Assembly: GCA_930367215.1 (NCBI GenBank)
Contig: OV884060.1
Location: forward strand, 96,744,151 to 96,808,150
Direction of reading: 5' to 3'
From: Pollenia angustigena
Taxonomy: Eukaryota; Arthropoda; Insecta; Diptera; Polleniidae
DNA length: 64,000 bases
Part shown: positions 24,121 to 37,633 of the stretch, in pieces
Layout of the letters: each line of letters begins with the position of its first letter
Position numbering within the stretch: position 1 is the first letter of the stretch
The notes under the pieces: model-generated
Databases searched by the model: none
Seen by the model: the letters and a program-made list of their open reading frames with translations, nothing else
Told to the model about the DNA's origin: nothing
Translations under genes and position numbers: made by a program

Positions 24121-27100
24121 ATGAACGTGTTTAATTGATTTTCAAAACAAATATATGCAAAAACACCTAATAAACCAATAATAATTTTTATTAAAAATCG
24201 CAAAACTTATTTAACAAACGCGAAACTACACAGAAACACTCCTCATGTCTCATACATCAAACACACAAATTTTGGTCAAAGTCGGTGCAGTAGTTTTTGA
24301 GTTTAGCGATTACAAACAAACACGTCTCTTTTATATATATAGAAAGATGAACGTGTTTAAATGATTTTCAAAACAAATATATGCAAAAACACCTAATTAA
24401 CCAATAACAATTTTTATTAAAAATCGCAAAATATATTTAACAAACGCGAAACTACACAGAAACACTCCTCGTGCCTCATACATCAAACACACACATTTTG
24501 GTCAAAGTCGGTGCAGTAGTTTTTGAGTTTAGCGATTACAAACAAACACGTCTCTTTCATATATATAGATAGATGATCGTGTTTAAATGATTTTCAAAAC
24601 AAATATATGCAAAAACACCTAATAAACCAATAATAATTTTTATTAAAAATCACAAAATTTATTTAACAAACGCGAAACTACACAGAAACACTCCTCATGC
24701 CTAATACAACAAACACACAAATTTTGGTCAAAGTCGGTGCAGTAGTTTTTGAGTTTAGCGATTACAAACAAACACGTCTCTTTTATATATATAGATAGAT
24801 GAACGTGTTTAAATGATTTTCAAAACAAATATATGCAAAAACACCTAATAAACCAATAATAATTTTTATTAAAAATCGCAAAACTTATTTAACAAACGCG
24901 AAACTACACAGAAACACTCCTCATGTCTCATACATCAAACACACAAATTTTGGTCAAAGTCGGTGCAGTAGTTTTTGAGTTTAGCGATTACAAACAAACA
25001 CGTCTCTTTTATATATATAGATAGATGAACGTGTTTAAATGATTTTCAAAACAAATATATGCAAAAACACCTAATTAACCAATAACAATTTTTATTAAAA
25101 ATCGCAAAATTTATTTAACAAACGCGAAACTACACAGAAACACTCCTCATGCCTCATACATCAAACACACAAATTTTGGTCAAAGTCGGTGCAGTAGTTT
25201 TTGGGTTTAGCGATTACAAACAAACACGTCTCTTTTATATATATATAGATAGATGAACGTGTTTAAATGATTTTCAAAAGAAATATATGCAAAAACACCT
25301 AATAAACCAATAATAATTTTTATTAAAAATCGCAAAATTTATTTAACAAACGCGAAACTACACAGAAACCCTCCTCATGCCTAATACAACAAACACACAA
25401 ATTTTGGTCAAAGTCGGTGCAGTAGTTTTTGAGTTTAGCGATTACAAACAAACACGTCTCTTTTATATATATAGATAGATGAACGTGTTTAATTGATTTT
25501 CAAAACAAATATATGCAAAAACACCTAATAAACCAATAATAATTTTTATTAAAAATCGCAAAATTTATTTAACAAACGCGAAACTACACAGAAACACTCC
25601 TCATGCCTCATACAACAAACACACAAATTTTGGTCAAAGTCGGTGCAGTAGTTTTTGAGTTTAGCGATTACAAACAAACACGTCTCTTTTATATATATAG
25701 ATAGATGAACGTGTTTAAATGATTTTCAAAACAAATATATGCAAAAACACCTAATTAACCAATAATAATTTTTATTAAAAATCGCAAAGTTTATTTAACA
25801 AACGCGAAACTACACAGAAACACTCCTCATGCCTCATACATCAAACACACAAATTTTGGTCAAAGTCGGTGCAGTAGTTTTTGAGTTTAGCGATTACAAA
25901 CAAACACGTCTCTTTTATATATATATAGATAGATGAACGTGTTTAAATGATTTTCAAAAGAAATATATGCAAAAACACCTAATAAACCAATAATAATTTT
26001 TATTAAAAATCGCAAAATTTATTTAACAAACGCGAAACTACACAGAAACCCTCCTCATGCCTAATACAACAAACACACAAATTTTGGTCAAAGTCGGTGC
26101 AGTAGTTTTTGAGTTTAGCGATTACAAACAAACACGTCTCTTTTATATATATATATAGATAGATGAACGTGTTTAAATGATTTTCAAAAGAAATATATGC
26201 AAAAACACCTAATAAACCAATAATAATTTTTATTAAAAATCGCAAAATTTATTTAACAAACGCGAAACTACACAGAAACCCTCCTCATGCCTAATACAAC
26301 AAACACACAAATTTTGGTCAAAGTCGGTGCAGTAGTTTTTGAGTTTAGCGATTACAAACAAACACGTCTCTTTTATATATATATATAGATAGATGAACGT
26401 GTTTAATTGATTTTCAAAACAAATATATGCAAAAACACCTAATAAACCAATAATAATTTTTATTAAAAATCGCAAAACTTATTTAACAAACGCGAAACTA
26501 CACAGAAACACTCCTCATGTCTCATACATCAAACACACAAATTTTGGTCAAAGTCGGTGCAGTAGTTTTTGAGTTTAGCGATTACAAACAAACACGTCTC
26601 TTTTATATATATAGAAAGATGAACGTGTTTAAATGATTTTCAAAACAAATATATGCAAAAACACCTAATTAACCAATAACAATTTTTATTAAAAATCGCA
26701 AAATATATTTAACAAACGCGAAACTACACAGAAACACTCCTCATGCCTCATACATCAAACACACACATTTTGGTCAAAGTCGGTGCAGTAGTTTTTGAGT
26801 TTAGCGATTACAAACAAACACGTCTCTTTCATATATATAGATAGATGATCGTGTTTAAATGATTTTCAAAACAAATATATGCAAAAACACCTAATAAACC
26901 AATAATAATTTTTATTAAAAATCACAAAATTTATTTAACAAACGCGAAACTACACAGAAACCCTCCTCATGCCTAATACAACAAACACACAAATTTTGGT
27001 CAAAGTCGGTGCAGTAGTTTTTGAGTTTAGCGATTACAAACAAACACGTCTCTTTTATATATATATAGATAGATGAACGTGTTTAAATGATTTTCAAAAC

Positions 27101-28659
27101 AAATATATGCAAAAACACCTAATAAACCAATAATAATTTTTATTAAAAATCGCAAAACTTATTTAACAAACGCGAAACTACACAGAAACACTCCTCATGT
27201 CTCATACATCAAACACACAAATTTTGGTCAAAGTCGGTGCAGTAGTTTTTGAGTTTAGCGATTACAAACAAACACGTCTCTTTTATATATATAGATAGAT
27301 GAACGTGTTTAAATGATTTTCAAAACAAATATATGCAAAAACACCTAATTAACCAATAACAATTTTTATTAAAAATCGCAAAATATATTTAACAAACGCG
27401 AAACTACACAGAAACACTCCTCATGCCTCATACATCAAACACACAAATTTTGGTCAAAGTCGGTGCAGTAGTTTTTGGGTTTAGCGATTACAAACAAACA
27501 CGTCTCTTTTATATATATATAGATAGATGAACGTGTTTAAATGATTTTCAAAAGAAATATATGCAAAAACACCTAATAAACCAATAATAATTTTTATTAA
27601 AAATCGCAAAATTTATTTAACAAACGCGAAACTACACAGAAACCCTCCTCATGCCTAATACAACAAACACACAAATTTTGGTCAAAGTCGGTGCAGTAGT
27701 TTTTGAGTTTAGCGATTACAAACAAACACGTCTCTTTTATATATATAGATAGATGAACGTGTTTAATTGATTTTCAAAACAAATATATGCAAAAACACCT
27801 AATAAACCAATAATAATTTTTATTAAAAATCGCAAAATTTATTTAACAAACGCGAAACTACACAGAAACACTCCTCATGCCTCATACAACAAACACACAA
27901 ATTTTGGTCAAAGTCGGTGCAGTAGTTTTTGAGTTTAGCGATTACAAACAAACACGTCTCTTTTATATATATAGATAGATGAACGTGTTTAAATGATTTT
28001 CAAAACAAATATATGCAAAAACACCTAATTAACCAATAATAATTTTTATTAAAAATCGCAAAGTTTATTTAACAAACGCGAAACTACACAGAAACACTCC
28101 TCATGCCTCATACATCAAACACACAAATTTTGGTCAAAGTCGGTGCAGTAGTTTTTGAGTTTAGCGATTACAAACAAACACGTCTCTTTTATATATATAT
28201 AGATAGATGAACGTGTTTAAATGATTTTCAAAAGAAATATATGCAAAAACACCTAATAAACCAATAATAATTTTTATTAAAAATCGCAAAATTTATTTAA
28301 CAAACGCGAAACTACACAGAAACCCTCCTCATGCCTAATACAACAAACACACAAATTTTGGTCAAAGTCGGTGCAGTAGTTTTTGAGTTTAGCGATTACA
28401 AACAAACACGTCTCTTTTATATATATATATAGATAGATGAACGTGTTTAAATGATTTTCAAAAGAAATATATGCAAAAACACCTAATAAACCAATAATAA
28501 TTTTTATTAAAAATCGCAAAATTTATTTAACAAACGCGAAACTACACAGAAACCCTCCTCATGCCTAATACAACAAACACACAAATTTTGGTCAAAGTCG
28601 GTGCAGTAGTTTTTGAGTTTAGCGATTACAAACAAACACGTCTCTTTTATATATATATA
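24121..28659 (+). repeat. Tandem pair of ~2.27 kb higher-order satellite blocks
   Basis: Private variants recur at a fixed offset: TCTCTTTCAT (24551 and 26823, 2272 bp apart) and TTTTGGGTTTAGC (25201 and 27475, 2274 bp apart). An identical 80-codon open frame occurs at 26003 and 28277 (2274 bp). Each block is about ten units. A further copy of part of the block lies 3311 bp upstream (TTGGGTTT at 21890). Joint-length differences explain the 2-bp wobble. Confidence 0.8.
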
Positions 28660-29246
28660 CAGTACTTTTCGCTTATAGTCACATCCTTTAGTTGCAGACA
28701 AAACGTGGACTATATCGCTAATGTGACCATAAGGCTAATTCACATATATGCCACAATGAGGCATAAAACCTAATTCGAATATAATCAAGTTATGTGAATA
28801 TAGAAAATAAAAAATTCATATAAATTACACCGACATCAGGCTTATTGTTTTGCAACAGAGTTGCATACTGTGTAAAAAATAGTTAAAATTATAACAAGAT
28901 ATTTCATAACTGATACCAAATTCAGGAACTCATTTTTTAAGAGTAGAGTTGATGACCAAAATCAAACAATTTAATTCTTTCTACCTTTGAACGGATTGTG
29001 GTTTCGAAAACTAAAAAGAACTTAGTAAATATTGCTAATGTGACTATAACGCCATTAATTTGCTTTAGTTATCCCTTTGATGACTGTTGATAGATGGCAT
29101 ATATGGCAAATGTGCTTATATCGCTAGATGGACTATAACGTTAATATGTTTTATTGAATTAACTTATAGGGGCAAAATAAACAGATTATATGGACTATAT
29201 CACTAATGTGACTATAAGCGGTAGTGACTATAAACGAAAAGTACTG
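28660..29246. mobile_element. Pogo-like MITE, copy 2, carried by satellite duplication
   Basis: Same length and ends as 23075-23661, and inserted at the same point of the same variant unit. One difference noticed: AACTAAAAAGAAC here against AACTAATAAGAAC in copy 1. The offset of 5585 bp equals the sum of two block offsets seen in the surrounding satellite (3311 and 2274), so it spread by array duplication rather than a new insertion. Confidence 0.85.
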
Positions 29247-30156
29247 TAGATAGATGAACGTGTTTAATTGATTTTCAAAACAAATATATGCAAAAACACC
29301 TAATAAACCAATAATAATTTTTATTAAAAATCGCAAAACTTATTAAACAAACGCGAAACTACACAGAAACACTCCTCATGTCTCATACATCAAACACACA
29401 AATTTTGGTCAAAGTCGGTGCAGTAGTTTTTGAGTTTAGCGATTACAAACAAACACGTCTCTTTTATATATATAGAAAGATGAACGTGTTTAAATGATTT
29501 TCAAAACAAATATATGCAAAAACACCTAATTAACCAATAACAATTTTTATTAAAAATCGCAAAATATATTTAACAAACGCGAAACTACACAGAAACACTC
29601 CTCATGCCTCATACATCAAACACACACATTTTGGTCAAAGTCGGTGCAGTAGTTTTTGAGTTTAGCGATTACAAACAAACACGTCTCTTTTATATATATA
29701 GATAGATGATCGTGTTTAAATGATTTTCAAAACAAATATATGCAAAAACACCTAATAAACCAATAATAATTTTTATTAAAAATCACAAAATTTATTTAAC
29801 AAACGCGAAACTACACAGAAACACTCCTCATGCCTCATACATCAAACACACAAATTTTGGTCAAAGTCGGTGCAGTAGTTTTTGAGTTTAGCGATTACAA
29901 ACAAACACGTCTCTTTTATATATATATAGATAGATGAACGTGTTTAAATGATTTTCAAAAGAAATATATGCAAAAACACCTAATAAACCAATAATAATTT
30001 TTATTAAAAATCGCAAAATTTATTTAACAAACGCGAAACTACACAGAAACCCTCCTCATGCCTAATACAACAAACACACAAATTTTGGTCAAAGTCGGTG
30101 CAGTAGTTTTTGAGTTTAGCGATTACAAACAAACACGTCTCTTTTATATATATATA

Positions 30157-30743
30157 CAGTACTTTTCGCTTATAGTCACATCCTTTAGTTGCAGACAAAA
30201 CGTGGACTATATCGCTAATGTGACCATAAGGCTAATTCACATATATGCCACAATGAGGCATAAAACCTAATTCGAATATAATCAAGTTATGTGAATATAG
30301 AAAATAAAAAATTCATATAAATTACACCGACATCAGGCTTATTGTTTTGCAACAGAGTTGCATACTGTGTAAAAAATAGTTAAAATTATAACAAGATATT
30401 TCATAACTGATACCAAATTCAGGAACTCATTTTTTAAGAGTAGAGTTGATGACCAAAATCAAACAATTTAATTCTTTCTACCTTTGAACGGATTGTGGTT
30501 TCGAAAACTAAAAAGAACTTAGTAAATATTGCTAATGTGACTATAACGCCATTAATTTGCTTTAGTTATCCCTTTGATGACTGTTGATAGATGGCATATA
30601 TGGCAAATGTGCTTATATCGCTAGATGGACTATAACGTTAATATGTTTTATTGAATTAACTTATAGGGGCAAAATAAACAGATTATATGGACTATATCAC
30701 TAATGTGACTATAAGCGGTAGTGACTATAAACGAAAAGTACTG
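30157..30743. mobile_element. Pogo-like MITE, copy 3, carried by satellite duplication
   Basis: Offset 1497 bp from copy 2; shares the AACTAAAAAGAAC variant and the same downstream units (AACTTATT/CATGTCTC variant, then TATAGAAAGATG joint). Copies 2 and 3 therefore descend from one recent duplication of about 1.5 kb. Confidence 0.85.
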
Positions 30744-33700
30744 TAGATAGATGAACGTGTTTAATTGATTTTCAAAACAAATATATGCAAAAACACCTAA
30801 TAAACCAATAATAATTTTTATTAAAAATCGCAAAACTTATTTAACAAACGCGAAACTACACAGAAACACTCCTCATGTCTCATACATCAAACACACAAAT
30901 TTTGGTCAAAGTCGGTGCAGTAGTTTTTGAGTTTAGCGATTACAAACAAACACGTCTCTTTTATATATATAGAAAGATGAACGTGTTTAAATGATTTTCA
31001 AAACAAATATATGCAAAAACACCTAATTAACCAATAACAATTTTTATTAAAAATCGCAAAATATATTTAACAAACGCGAAACTACACAGAAACACTCCTC
31101 ATGCCTCATACATCAAACACACACATTTTGGTCAAAGTCGGTGCAGTAGTTTTTGAGTTTAGCGATTACAAACAAACACGTCTCTTTTATATATATATAA
31201 ATAGATGAACGTGTTTAATTGATTTTCAAAACAAATATATGCAAAAACACCTAATAAACCAATAATAATTTTTATTAAAAATCACAAAATTTATTTAACA
31301 AACGCGAAACTACACAGAAACCCTCCTCATGCCTTATACAACAAACACACAAATTTTGGTCAAAGTCGGTGCAGTAGTTTTTGAGTTTAGCGATTACAAA
31401 CAAACACGTCTCTTTTATATATATATAGATAGATGAACGTGTTTAATTGATTTTCAAAACAAATATATGCAAAAACACCTAATAAACCAATAATAATTTT
31501 TATTAAAAATCGCAAAATTTATTTAACAAACGCGAAACTACACAGAAACACTCCTCATGCCTCATACAACAAACACACAAATTTTGGTCAAAGTCGGTGC
31601 AGTAGTTTTTGAGTTTAGCGATTACAAACAAACACGTCTCTTTTATATATATAGATAGATGAACGTGTTTAAATGATTTTCAAAACAAATATATGCAAAA
31701 ACACCTAATTAACCAATAATAATTTTTATTAAAAATCGCAAAGTTTATTTAACAAACGCGAAACTACACAGAAACACTCCTCATGCCTCATACATCAAAC
31801 ACACAAATTTTGGTCAAAGTCGGTGCAGTAGTTTTTGAGTTTAGCGATTACAAACAAACACGTCTCTTTTATATATATATATAGATAGATGAACGTGTTT
31901 AAATGATTTTCAAAAGAAATATATGCAAAAACACCTAATAAACCAATAATAATTTTTATTAAAAATCGCAAAATTTATTTAACAAACGCGAAACTACACA
32001 GAAACACTCCTCATGTCTCATACATCAAACACACAAATTTTGGTCAAAGTCGGTGCAGTAGTTTTTGAGTTTAGCGATTACAAACAAACACGTCTCTTTT
32101 ATATATATAGAAAGATGAACGTGTTTAAATGATTTTCAAAACAAATATATGCAAAAACACCTAATTAACCAATAACAATTTTTATTAAAAATCGCAAAAT
32201 ATATTTAACAAACGCGAAACTACACAGAAACCCTCCTCATGCCTCATACATCAAACACACAAATTTTGGTCAAAGTCGGTGCAGTAGTTTTTGAGTTTAG
32301 CGATTACAAACAAACACGTCTCTTTTATATATATATATATATATATATAGATAGATGAACGTGTTTAAATGATTTTCAAAAGAAATATATGCAAAAACAC
32401 CTAATAAACCAATAATAATTTTTATTAAAAATCGCAAAATTTATTTAACAAACGCGAAACTACACAGAAACCCTCCTCATGCCTAATACAACAAACACAC
32501 AAATTTTGGTCAAAGTCGGTGCAGTAGTTTTTGAGTTTAGCGATTACAAACAAACACGTCTCTTTTATATATATATAGATAGATGAACGTGTTTAATTGA
32601 TTTTCAAAACAAATATATGCAAAAGCACCTAATAAACCAATAATAATTTTTATTAAAAATCGCAAAATTTATTTAACAAACGCGAAACTACACAGAAACA
32701 CTCCTCATGCCTCATACAACAAACACACAAATTTTGGTCAAAGTCGGTGCAGTAGTTTTTGAGTTTAGCGATTACAAACAAACACGTCTCTTTTATATAT
32801 ATAGATAGATGAACGTGTTTAAATGATTTTCAAAACAAATATATGAAAAAACACCTAATAAACCAATAATAATTTTTATTAAAAATCGCAAAATGTATTT
32901 AACAAATGCGAAACTACACAGAAACACTCCTCATGCCTCATACATCAAACACACAAATTTTGGTCAATGTCGGTGCAGTAGTTTTTGAGTTTAGCGATTA
33001 CAAACAAACACGTCTCTTTTACATATATATATAGAAGATAGAAGATATAGAAGCTATATAGATGGACGTGTTTAATTGATTTTCAAAACAAATATATGCA
33101 AAAACACCTAATAAACCAATAATAATTTTTATTAAAAATCGCAAAACTTATTTAACAAACGCGAAACTACACAGAAACACTCCTCATGTCTCATACATCA
33201 AACACACAAATTTTGGTCAAAGTCGGTGCAGTAGTTTTTGAGTTTAGCGATTACAAACAAACACGTCTCTTTTATATATATAGATAGATGAACGTGTTTA
33301 AATGATTTTCAAAACAAATATATGCAAAAACACCTAATAAACCAATAATAATTTTTATTAAAAATCGCAAAACTTATTTAACAAACGCGAAACTACACAG
33401 AAACACTCCTCATGTCTCATACATCAAACACACAAATTTTGGTCAAAGTCGGTGCAGTAGTTTTTGAGTTTAGCGATTACAAACAAACACGTCTCTTTTA
33501 TATATATATAGATAGATGAACGTGTTTAATTGATTTTCAAAACAAATATATGCAAAAACACCTAATAAACCAATAATAATTTTTATTAAAAATCGCAAAA
33601 TTTATTTAACAAACGCGAAACTACACAGAAACACTCCTCATGCCTCATACAACAAACACACAAATTTTGGTCAAAGTCGGTGCAGTAGTTTTTGAGTTTA

Positions 33701-35344
33701 GCGATTACAAACAAACACGTCTCTTTTATATATATAGATAGATGAACGTGTTTAAATGATTTTCAAAACAAATATATGCAAAAACACCTAATAAACCAAT
33801 AATAATTTTTATTAAAAATCACAAAATTTATTTAACAAACGCGAAACTACACAGAAACCCTCCTCATGCCTTATACAACAAACACACAAATTTTGGTCAA
33901 AGTCGGTGCAGTAGTTTTTGAGTTTAGCGATTACAAACAAACACGTCTCTTTTATATATACATATATAGATAGATGAACGTGTTTAATTGATTTTCAAAA
34001 CAAATATATGCAAAAACACCTAATAAACCAATAATAATTTTTATTAAAAATCGCAAAATTTATTTAACAAACGCGAAACTACACAGAAACACTCCTCATG
34101 CCTCATACAACAAACACACAAATTTTGGTCAAAGTCGGTGCAGTAGTTTTTGAGTTTAGCGATTACAAACAAACACGTCTCTTTTATATATATAGATAGA
34201 TGAACGTGTTTAAATGATTTTCAAAACAAATATATGCAAAAACACCTAATAAACCAATAATAATTTTTATTAAAAATCGCAAAATGTATTTAACAAATGC
34301 GAAACTACACAGAAACACTCCTCATGCCTCATACATCAAACACACAAATTTTGGTCAATGTCGGTGCAGTAGTTTTTGAGTTTAGCGATTACAAACAAAC
34401 ACGTCTCTTTTACATATATATATAGAAGATAGAAGATATAGAAGCTATATAGATGGACGTGTTTAATTGATTTTCAAAACAAATATATGCAAAAACACCT
34501 AATAAACCAATAATAATTTTTATTAAAAATCGCAAAATTTATTTAACAAACGCGAAACTACACAGAAACACTCCTCATGCCTCATACATCAAACATACAC
34601 ATTTTGGTCAAAGTCGGTGCAGTAGTTTTTGAGTTTAGCGATTACAAACAAACATATTTTTTTTATATATATATAGATATATAGATATAGATGAACGTGT
34701 TTAAATGATTTTCAAAACAAATATATGCAAAAACACCTAATAAACCAATAATAATTTTTATTAAAAATCGCAAAATGTATTTAACAAATGCGAAACTACA
34801 CAGAAACACTCCTCATGCCTCATACATCAAACACACAAATTTTGGTCAATGTCGGTGCAGTAGTTTTTGAGTTTAGCGATTACAAACAAACACGTCTCTT
34901 TTACATATATATATATAGAAGATAGAAGATATAGAAGCTATATAGATGGACGTGTTTAATTGATTTTCAAAACAAATATATGCAAAAACACCTAATAAAC
35001 CAATAATAATTTTTATTAAAAATCGCAAAATTTATTTAACAAACGCGAAACTACACAGAAACACTCCTCATGCCTCATACATCAAACATACAAAATTTGG
35101 TCAAAGTCGGTGCAGTAGTTTTTGAGTTTAGCGATTACAAACAAACATATTTTTTTTATATATATATATATAGATATATAGATATAGATGAACGTGTTTA
35201 ATTGATTTTCAAAACAAATATATGCAAAAACACCTAATAAACCAATAATAATTTTTATTAAAAATCGCAAAATTTTGGTCAAAGTCGGTGTAGTAGTTTT
35301 TGAGTTTAGCGATTACAAACAAACACGTCTCTTTTATATATATA

Positions 35345-35551
35345 TGTGGCAACACGACCAAAATTGAAAGTCATCCTCAATGACAGGATCGTATAAGAAC
35401 GATCTGGCAACTCTTTATCTTTTTTTCTTTTTGGTTAAGTAGAATAACCGACACCACGTTGCGAGAATTAAGTTTTTAGTAATTTAACCTTTTTTAATAA
35501 AGTTTAAAGTAAAGCAAAAATATAGTGTTTTTTATTTGCGTGACGCTATAT
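35345..35551 (+). repeat. 5' LTR
   Basis: TGTGGCAACACGACCAAAAT ... GTGACGCTATAT, matching 56189-56387. The right boundary is uncertain by a few bases because it runs into TATA sequence. TTTTTTAATAAAG near 35494-35506 is a possible polyadenylation signal region. Confidence 0.85.
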
Positions 35552-35554
35552 TAT

Positions 35555-35563
35555 TGGTGACCC
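35555..35563 (+). promoter_or_regulatory. Primer binding site, tRNA-Trp type
   Basis: TGGTGACCC lies about 4 nt after the 5' LTR. Complementarity to the 3' end of tRNA-Trp is the usual primer choice of CsRn1-clade elements (established knowledge); the bases that follow (ATCGAC) only partly extend the match. Confidence 0.65.
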
Positions 35564-35594
35564 ATCGACAAAACTTTTTTAAATCACAAGTAAT

Positions 35595-36413
35595 ATGTCG
35601 CTAAATGATCCAGCAGATGATGCGGCAAAAACCAAAGTAGAGCAGCAGACACTTTTACCTGCAATGGACGTAGTCGCTTCAATAAAGATTCCAATGCCTA
35701 CGCTGACGGAAACTGGTGTCGAAGCCTTCTTTTACGCTATGGAATTTTGGTTTGAAGCATCGGGTATTTTATCGGATGTTAAGAAATTTAACACCATATG
35801 CGCTTCGATACCGCCTGCTAAATTACTGCAATTACGCCCCATCATTGACTCAGCTCCTTCGACAAAAAATATGATTATATTAAATGTAAATTGATCGAAC
35901 ACTTCGCAGATAGTGAACGACGGCGAGTCCAGCGTGTATTATCTGATATGCCATTAGGTGACCAAAAGCCAAGTGAGCTTTATAGTGAAATGAAACGTGT
36001 GGCAGGAGATTCTTTAAGTCAAACAATATTGCAAGATTTGTGGATGAGTCGTTTGCCAACTCATATACAACCTGCAATCATCGCTGCTAACGTCGACATT
36101 GGATAAAGTCAAAATAGCTGATTCTATTACAGATTCCATGCATTTACAACAGAACCATGTCAGAGAAATCACAACGCCTTCGGCAGAAGTGCAAAGTCTG
36201 CAAAATCAAGTGGAACAACTATCTCGAGACGTACAAAGAATACTTCTTAATAATAACAATAAAACTCGTTACCGTCCACGCAGCGTAAGTAGAAACAATG
36301 GTTTTTGCTGGTATCATGCCAAATTTGGTGCTAACGCAACAAGATGCCGACAACCGTGCAGTTTTACTTCTCAGTCAACGCCAGCAGCGAGACATGTAAA
36401 TACGCAACAATGA
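35595..36413 (+). pseudogene. gag: Gag of the CsRn1-like element (two frameshifts)
   Basis: Three overlapping open frames make up one Gag: 35595-35894 (starting MSLNDPADDAAK, from the first ATG after the primer site), 35891-36106 and 36099-36413. The first break is at an A-run near 35868-35873, the second near 36103. The capsid part contains LIEHFADSERRRVQRVLSDM and LWMSRLPTHIQPAI, as in CsRn1 Gags. At the C-terminus CWYHAKFGANATRCRQPC is the CHCC zinc motif (C-x2-H-x9-C-x3-C) that distinguishes this clade from CCHC-type Gags. A short coiled stretch (VQSLQNQVEQLSRDVQRI) precedes it. Broken in this copy, so no full-length Gag can be made. Confidence 0.85.
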
Positions 36414-36430
36414 CAACAAACGGCTGATGT

Positions 36431-36945
36431 AATATCTCGAATTTCTGATCATCCTAAAAGTATACAATCATTTCGACTACGAATTTACGACACCGCAACA
36501 AAAATTTGTTTTCTAATTGACACTGGTGCGGATGTGTCAGTCATACCGAAAGTATTACAGTCAGCCGATTTAAAACCAGCAGATACGAAGCTATACGCAG
36601 CTTATGGATCTATAATTGCAGTATACGGTGATGTATTACTCAAATTAAATTTAAGACGTGATTTTGTTTGGAAGTTTTTAATAGCTGATGTTAACAAGCA
36701 ATTATAGGTGCAGACTTTTTGGCGCATTTGGATTTATTGGTAGACCTAAAAAACAGATGTTTACTAGATCGTTTAACTACTTAAAAAGCTAATTGTGTGA
36801 TTGACAAAACAACACAGTTGTCAATAAAAACATTCGATGCAAAAACTCAGTATTCGGACATTCTGAAACAACTATAACTCATAGAATAGAAACCACTGGT
36901 CAGTCTGTATTTGCGCGCCCACGCCGTTTGTCACCAGAGAAGCTC
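36431..36945 (+). pseudogene. pro: Protease and pol linker of the CsRn1-like element, cut by an insertion
   Basis: After the Gag stop the frame reads ISRISDHP... then FLIDTGADVSVIP, with the aspartic protease motif DTG at 36519-36527, then KLYAAYGS and an open stretch to about 36705. One base is lost near 36700; IIGADFLAHLDLLVD continues in another frame, followed by stops (for example TAA near 36781). The linker HRIETTGQSVFARPRRLSPEK near 36880-36940 is the segment that precedes RT in Gypsy polyproteins. It stops at 36945, exactly where the 13.85 kb insertion begins, and resumes at 50799. Confidence 0.85.
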
Positions 36946-37101
36946 CCCTACAAGAATAGTGACGGTCATTTGACCTATCATGTGACCGACATTGCTGATA
37001 CAGATATCGGTCATCGCGTAGAACAAAGTTTCTTTAACCTATGAATTTTGTGGTAGATAAAACAACTATCTGAGCTGTTTACTCTTATACTCTTTACATA
37101 T

Positions 37102-37209
37102 CAGTACTGATGCATAAACCGGACACAGCTGACTAGTCAGTACTGATGCATATACCGGCCACAGCTGACTAGTCAGTACTGATGCATATATTCGTCACTG
37201 TTGACGTAC
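37102..37209 (+). repeat. Three tandem 36-bp units near the left end of the TIR insertion
   Basis: CAGTACTGATGCATA...ACAGCTGACTAGT starts at 37102, 37138 and 37174 (period 36); the third unit decays after CATATA. Each contains the palindromes CAGCTG and ACTAGT. Subterminal repeats of this kind are common transposase-binding sites; that role is inferred. Confidence 0.8.
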
Positions 37210-37440
37210 TTTTTAGCTTAAATAAAACACGATTCATTTTATTCAATTCTCATACATATTTTTGTTTTTTATTTAAAATAAAATTCAATATTTGTTCGTT
37301 TTACAAAATAAATTAAATAAATAAATAATTATTTTTTGTCCTATGAGGTAATTTAAATTTTATAAAGCTTTTTTGCAATAGTCCCAACTTCAATATTTCA
37401 CTTGGCTTTTGCTTAAGTCAACCTTTGGTTAACATTGATG

Positions 37441-37539
37441 CTATAGATAAGTACATATACTAAGGAATGATCCTATACACTACCAGAATATCTTGTAGTT
37501 TCATTAGAATCATTCCTATGTATATGTTTACATCTATAG
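37441..37539. mobile_element. 99-bp foldback insertion in a dispersed repeat
   Basis: 37441-37471 is nearly the exact inverse of 37509-37539 (CTATAGAT.. to ..CTATAG with GGAATGAT/ATCATTCC). The related sequence at 49540-49556 (inverted) reads straight through CTATAGATCAGGGATTTCC without this segment, giving an empty site. The CTATAG on each side is itself palindromic, so the true target duplication is ambiguous (CTATAG or TA). Confidence 0.7.
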
Positions 37540-37633
37540 CAGGGATTTCCAAAAATTTTTTGGTTGTGTATTAGTGAGTACCAGAGAGTAAAAAATTGAG
37601 AGAATACAGCCGAAATAAAATGTTAGTAATATA

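Larger units (their letters stand above)
13317..35344 (+). repeat. ~22 kb satellite array, ~226-bp unit, roughly 85 copies
   Basis: The unit runs GAACGTGTTTAA(T/A)TGATTT, AAAAACACCTAATAAACCAA, TTATTTAACAAACGCGAAAC, CACTCCTCATGCCTCATACA, GTCAAAGTCGGTGCAGTAGT, TTTGAGTTTAGCGATTACAA, ACACGTCTCTTTTATATATA and a GATA/TATA microsatellite joint. Measured starts at 19446, 19673 and 19899 give 226-227 bp; the joint varies in length. Copy number is estimated from length, not counted. Diverged units lie at the left edge (one around 14057-14290 carries GGTGCCATCTATCGGAAAAA). Variant classes (AATTAACC, AACTTATT, CCCTCC, TAATACAACA) recur in blocks, showing higher-order duplication. The open frames of 60-80 codons seen in many units are by-products of repetition. 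All copies are in the same orientation. Confidence 0.95.

Noticed and set aside
22692..30833. Repeated 60-80 codon open frames in the satellite (both strands)
   Set aside because: They are identical by-products of the tandem unit, cross the TATA joints, have no domain and change with each joint-length variant.
13317..35344. CRISPR-like regular array
   Set aside because: The whole ~226-bp unit is repeated without unique spacers, and the context is a eukaryotic transposon-rich region.
36099..36413. Gag third segment as an independent gene
   Set aside because: It continues Gag in order (coiled stretch, then CHCC zinc motif) and starts at a frameshift, not at a real start site.
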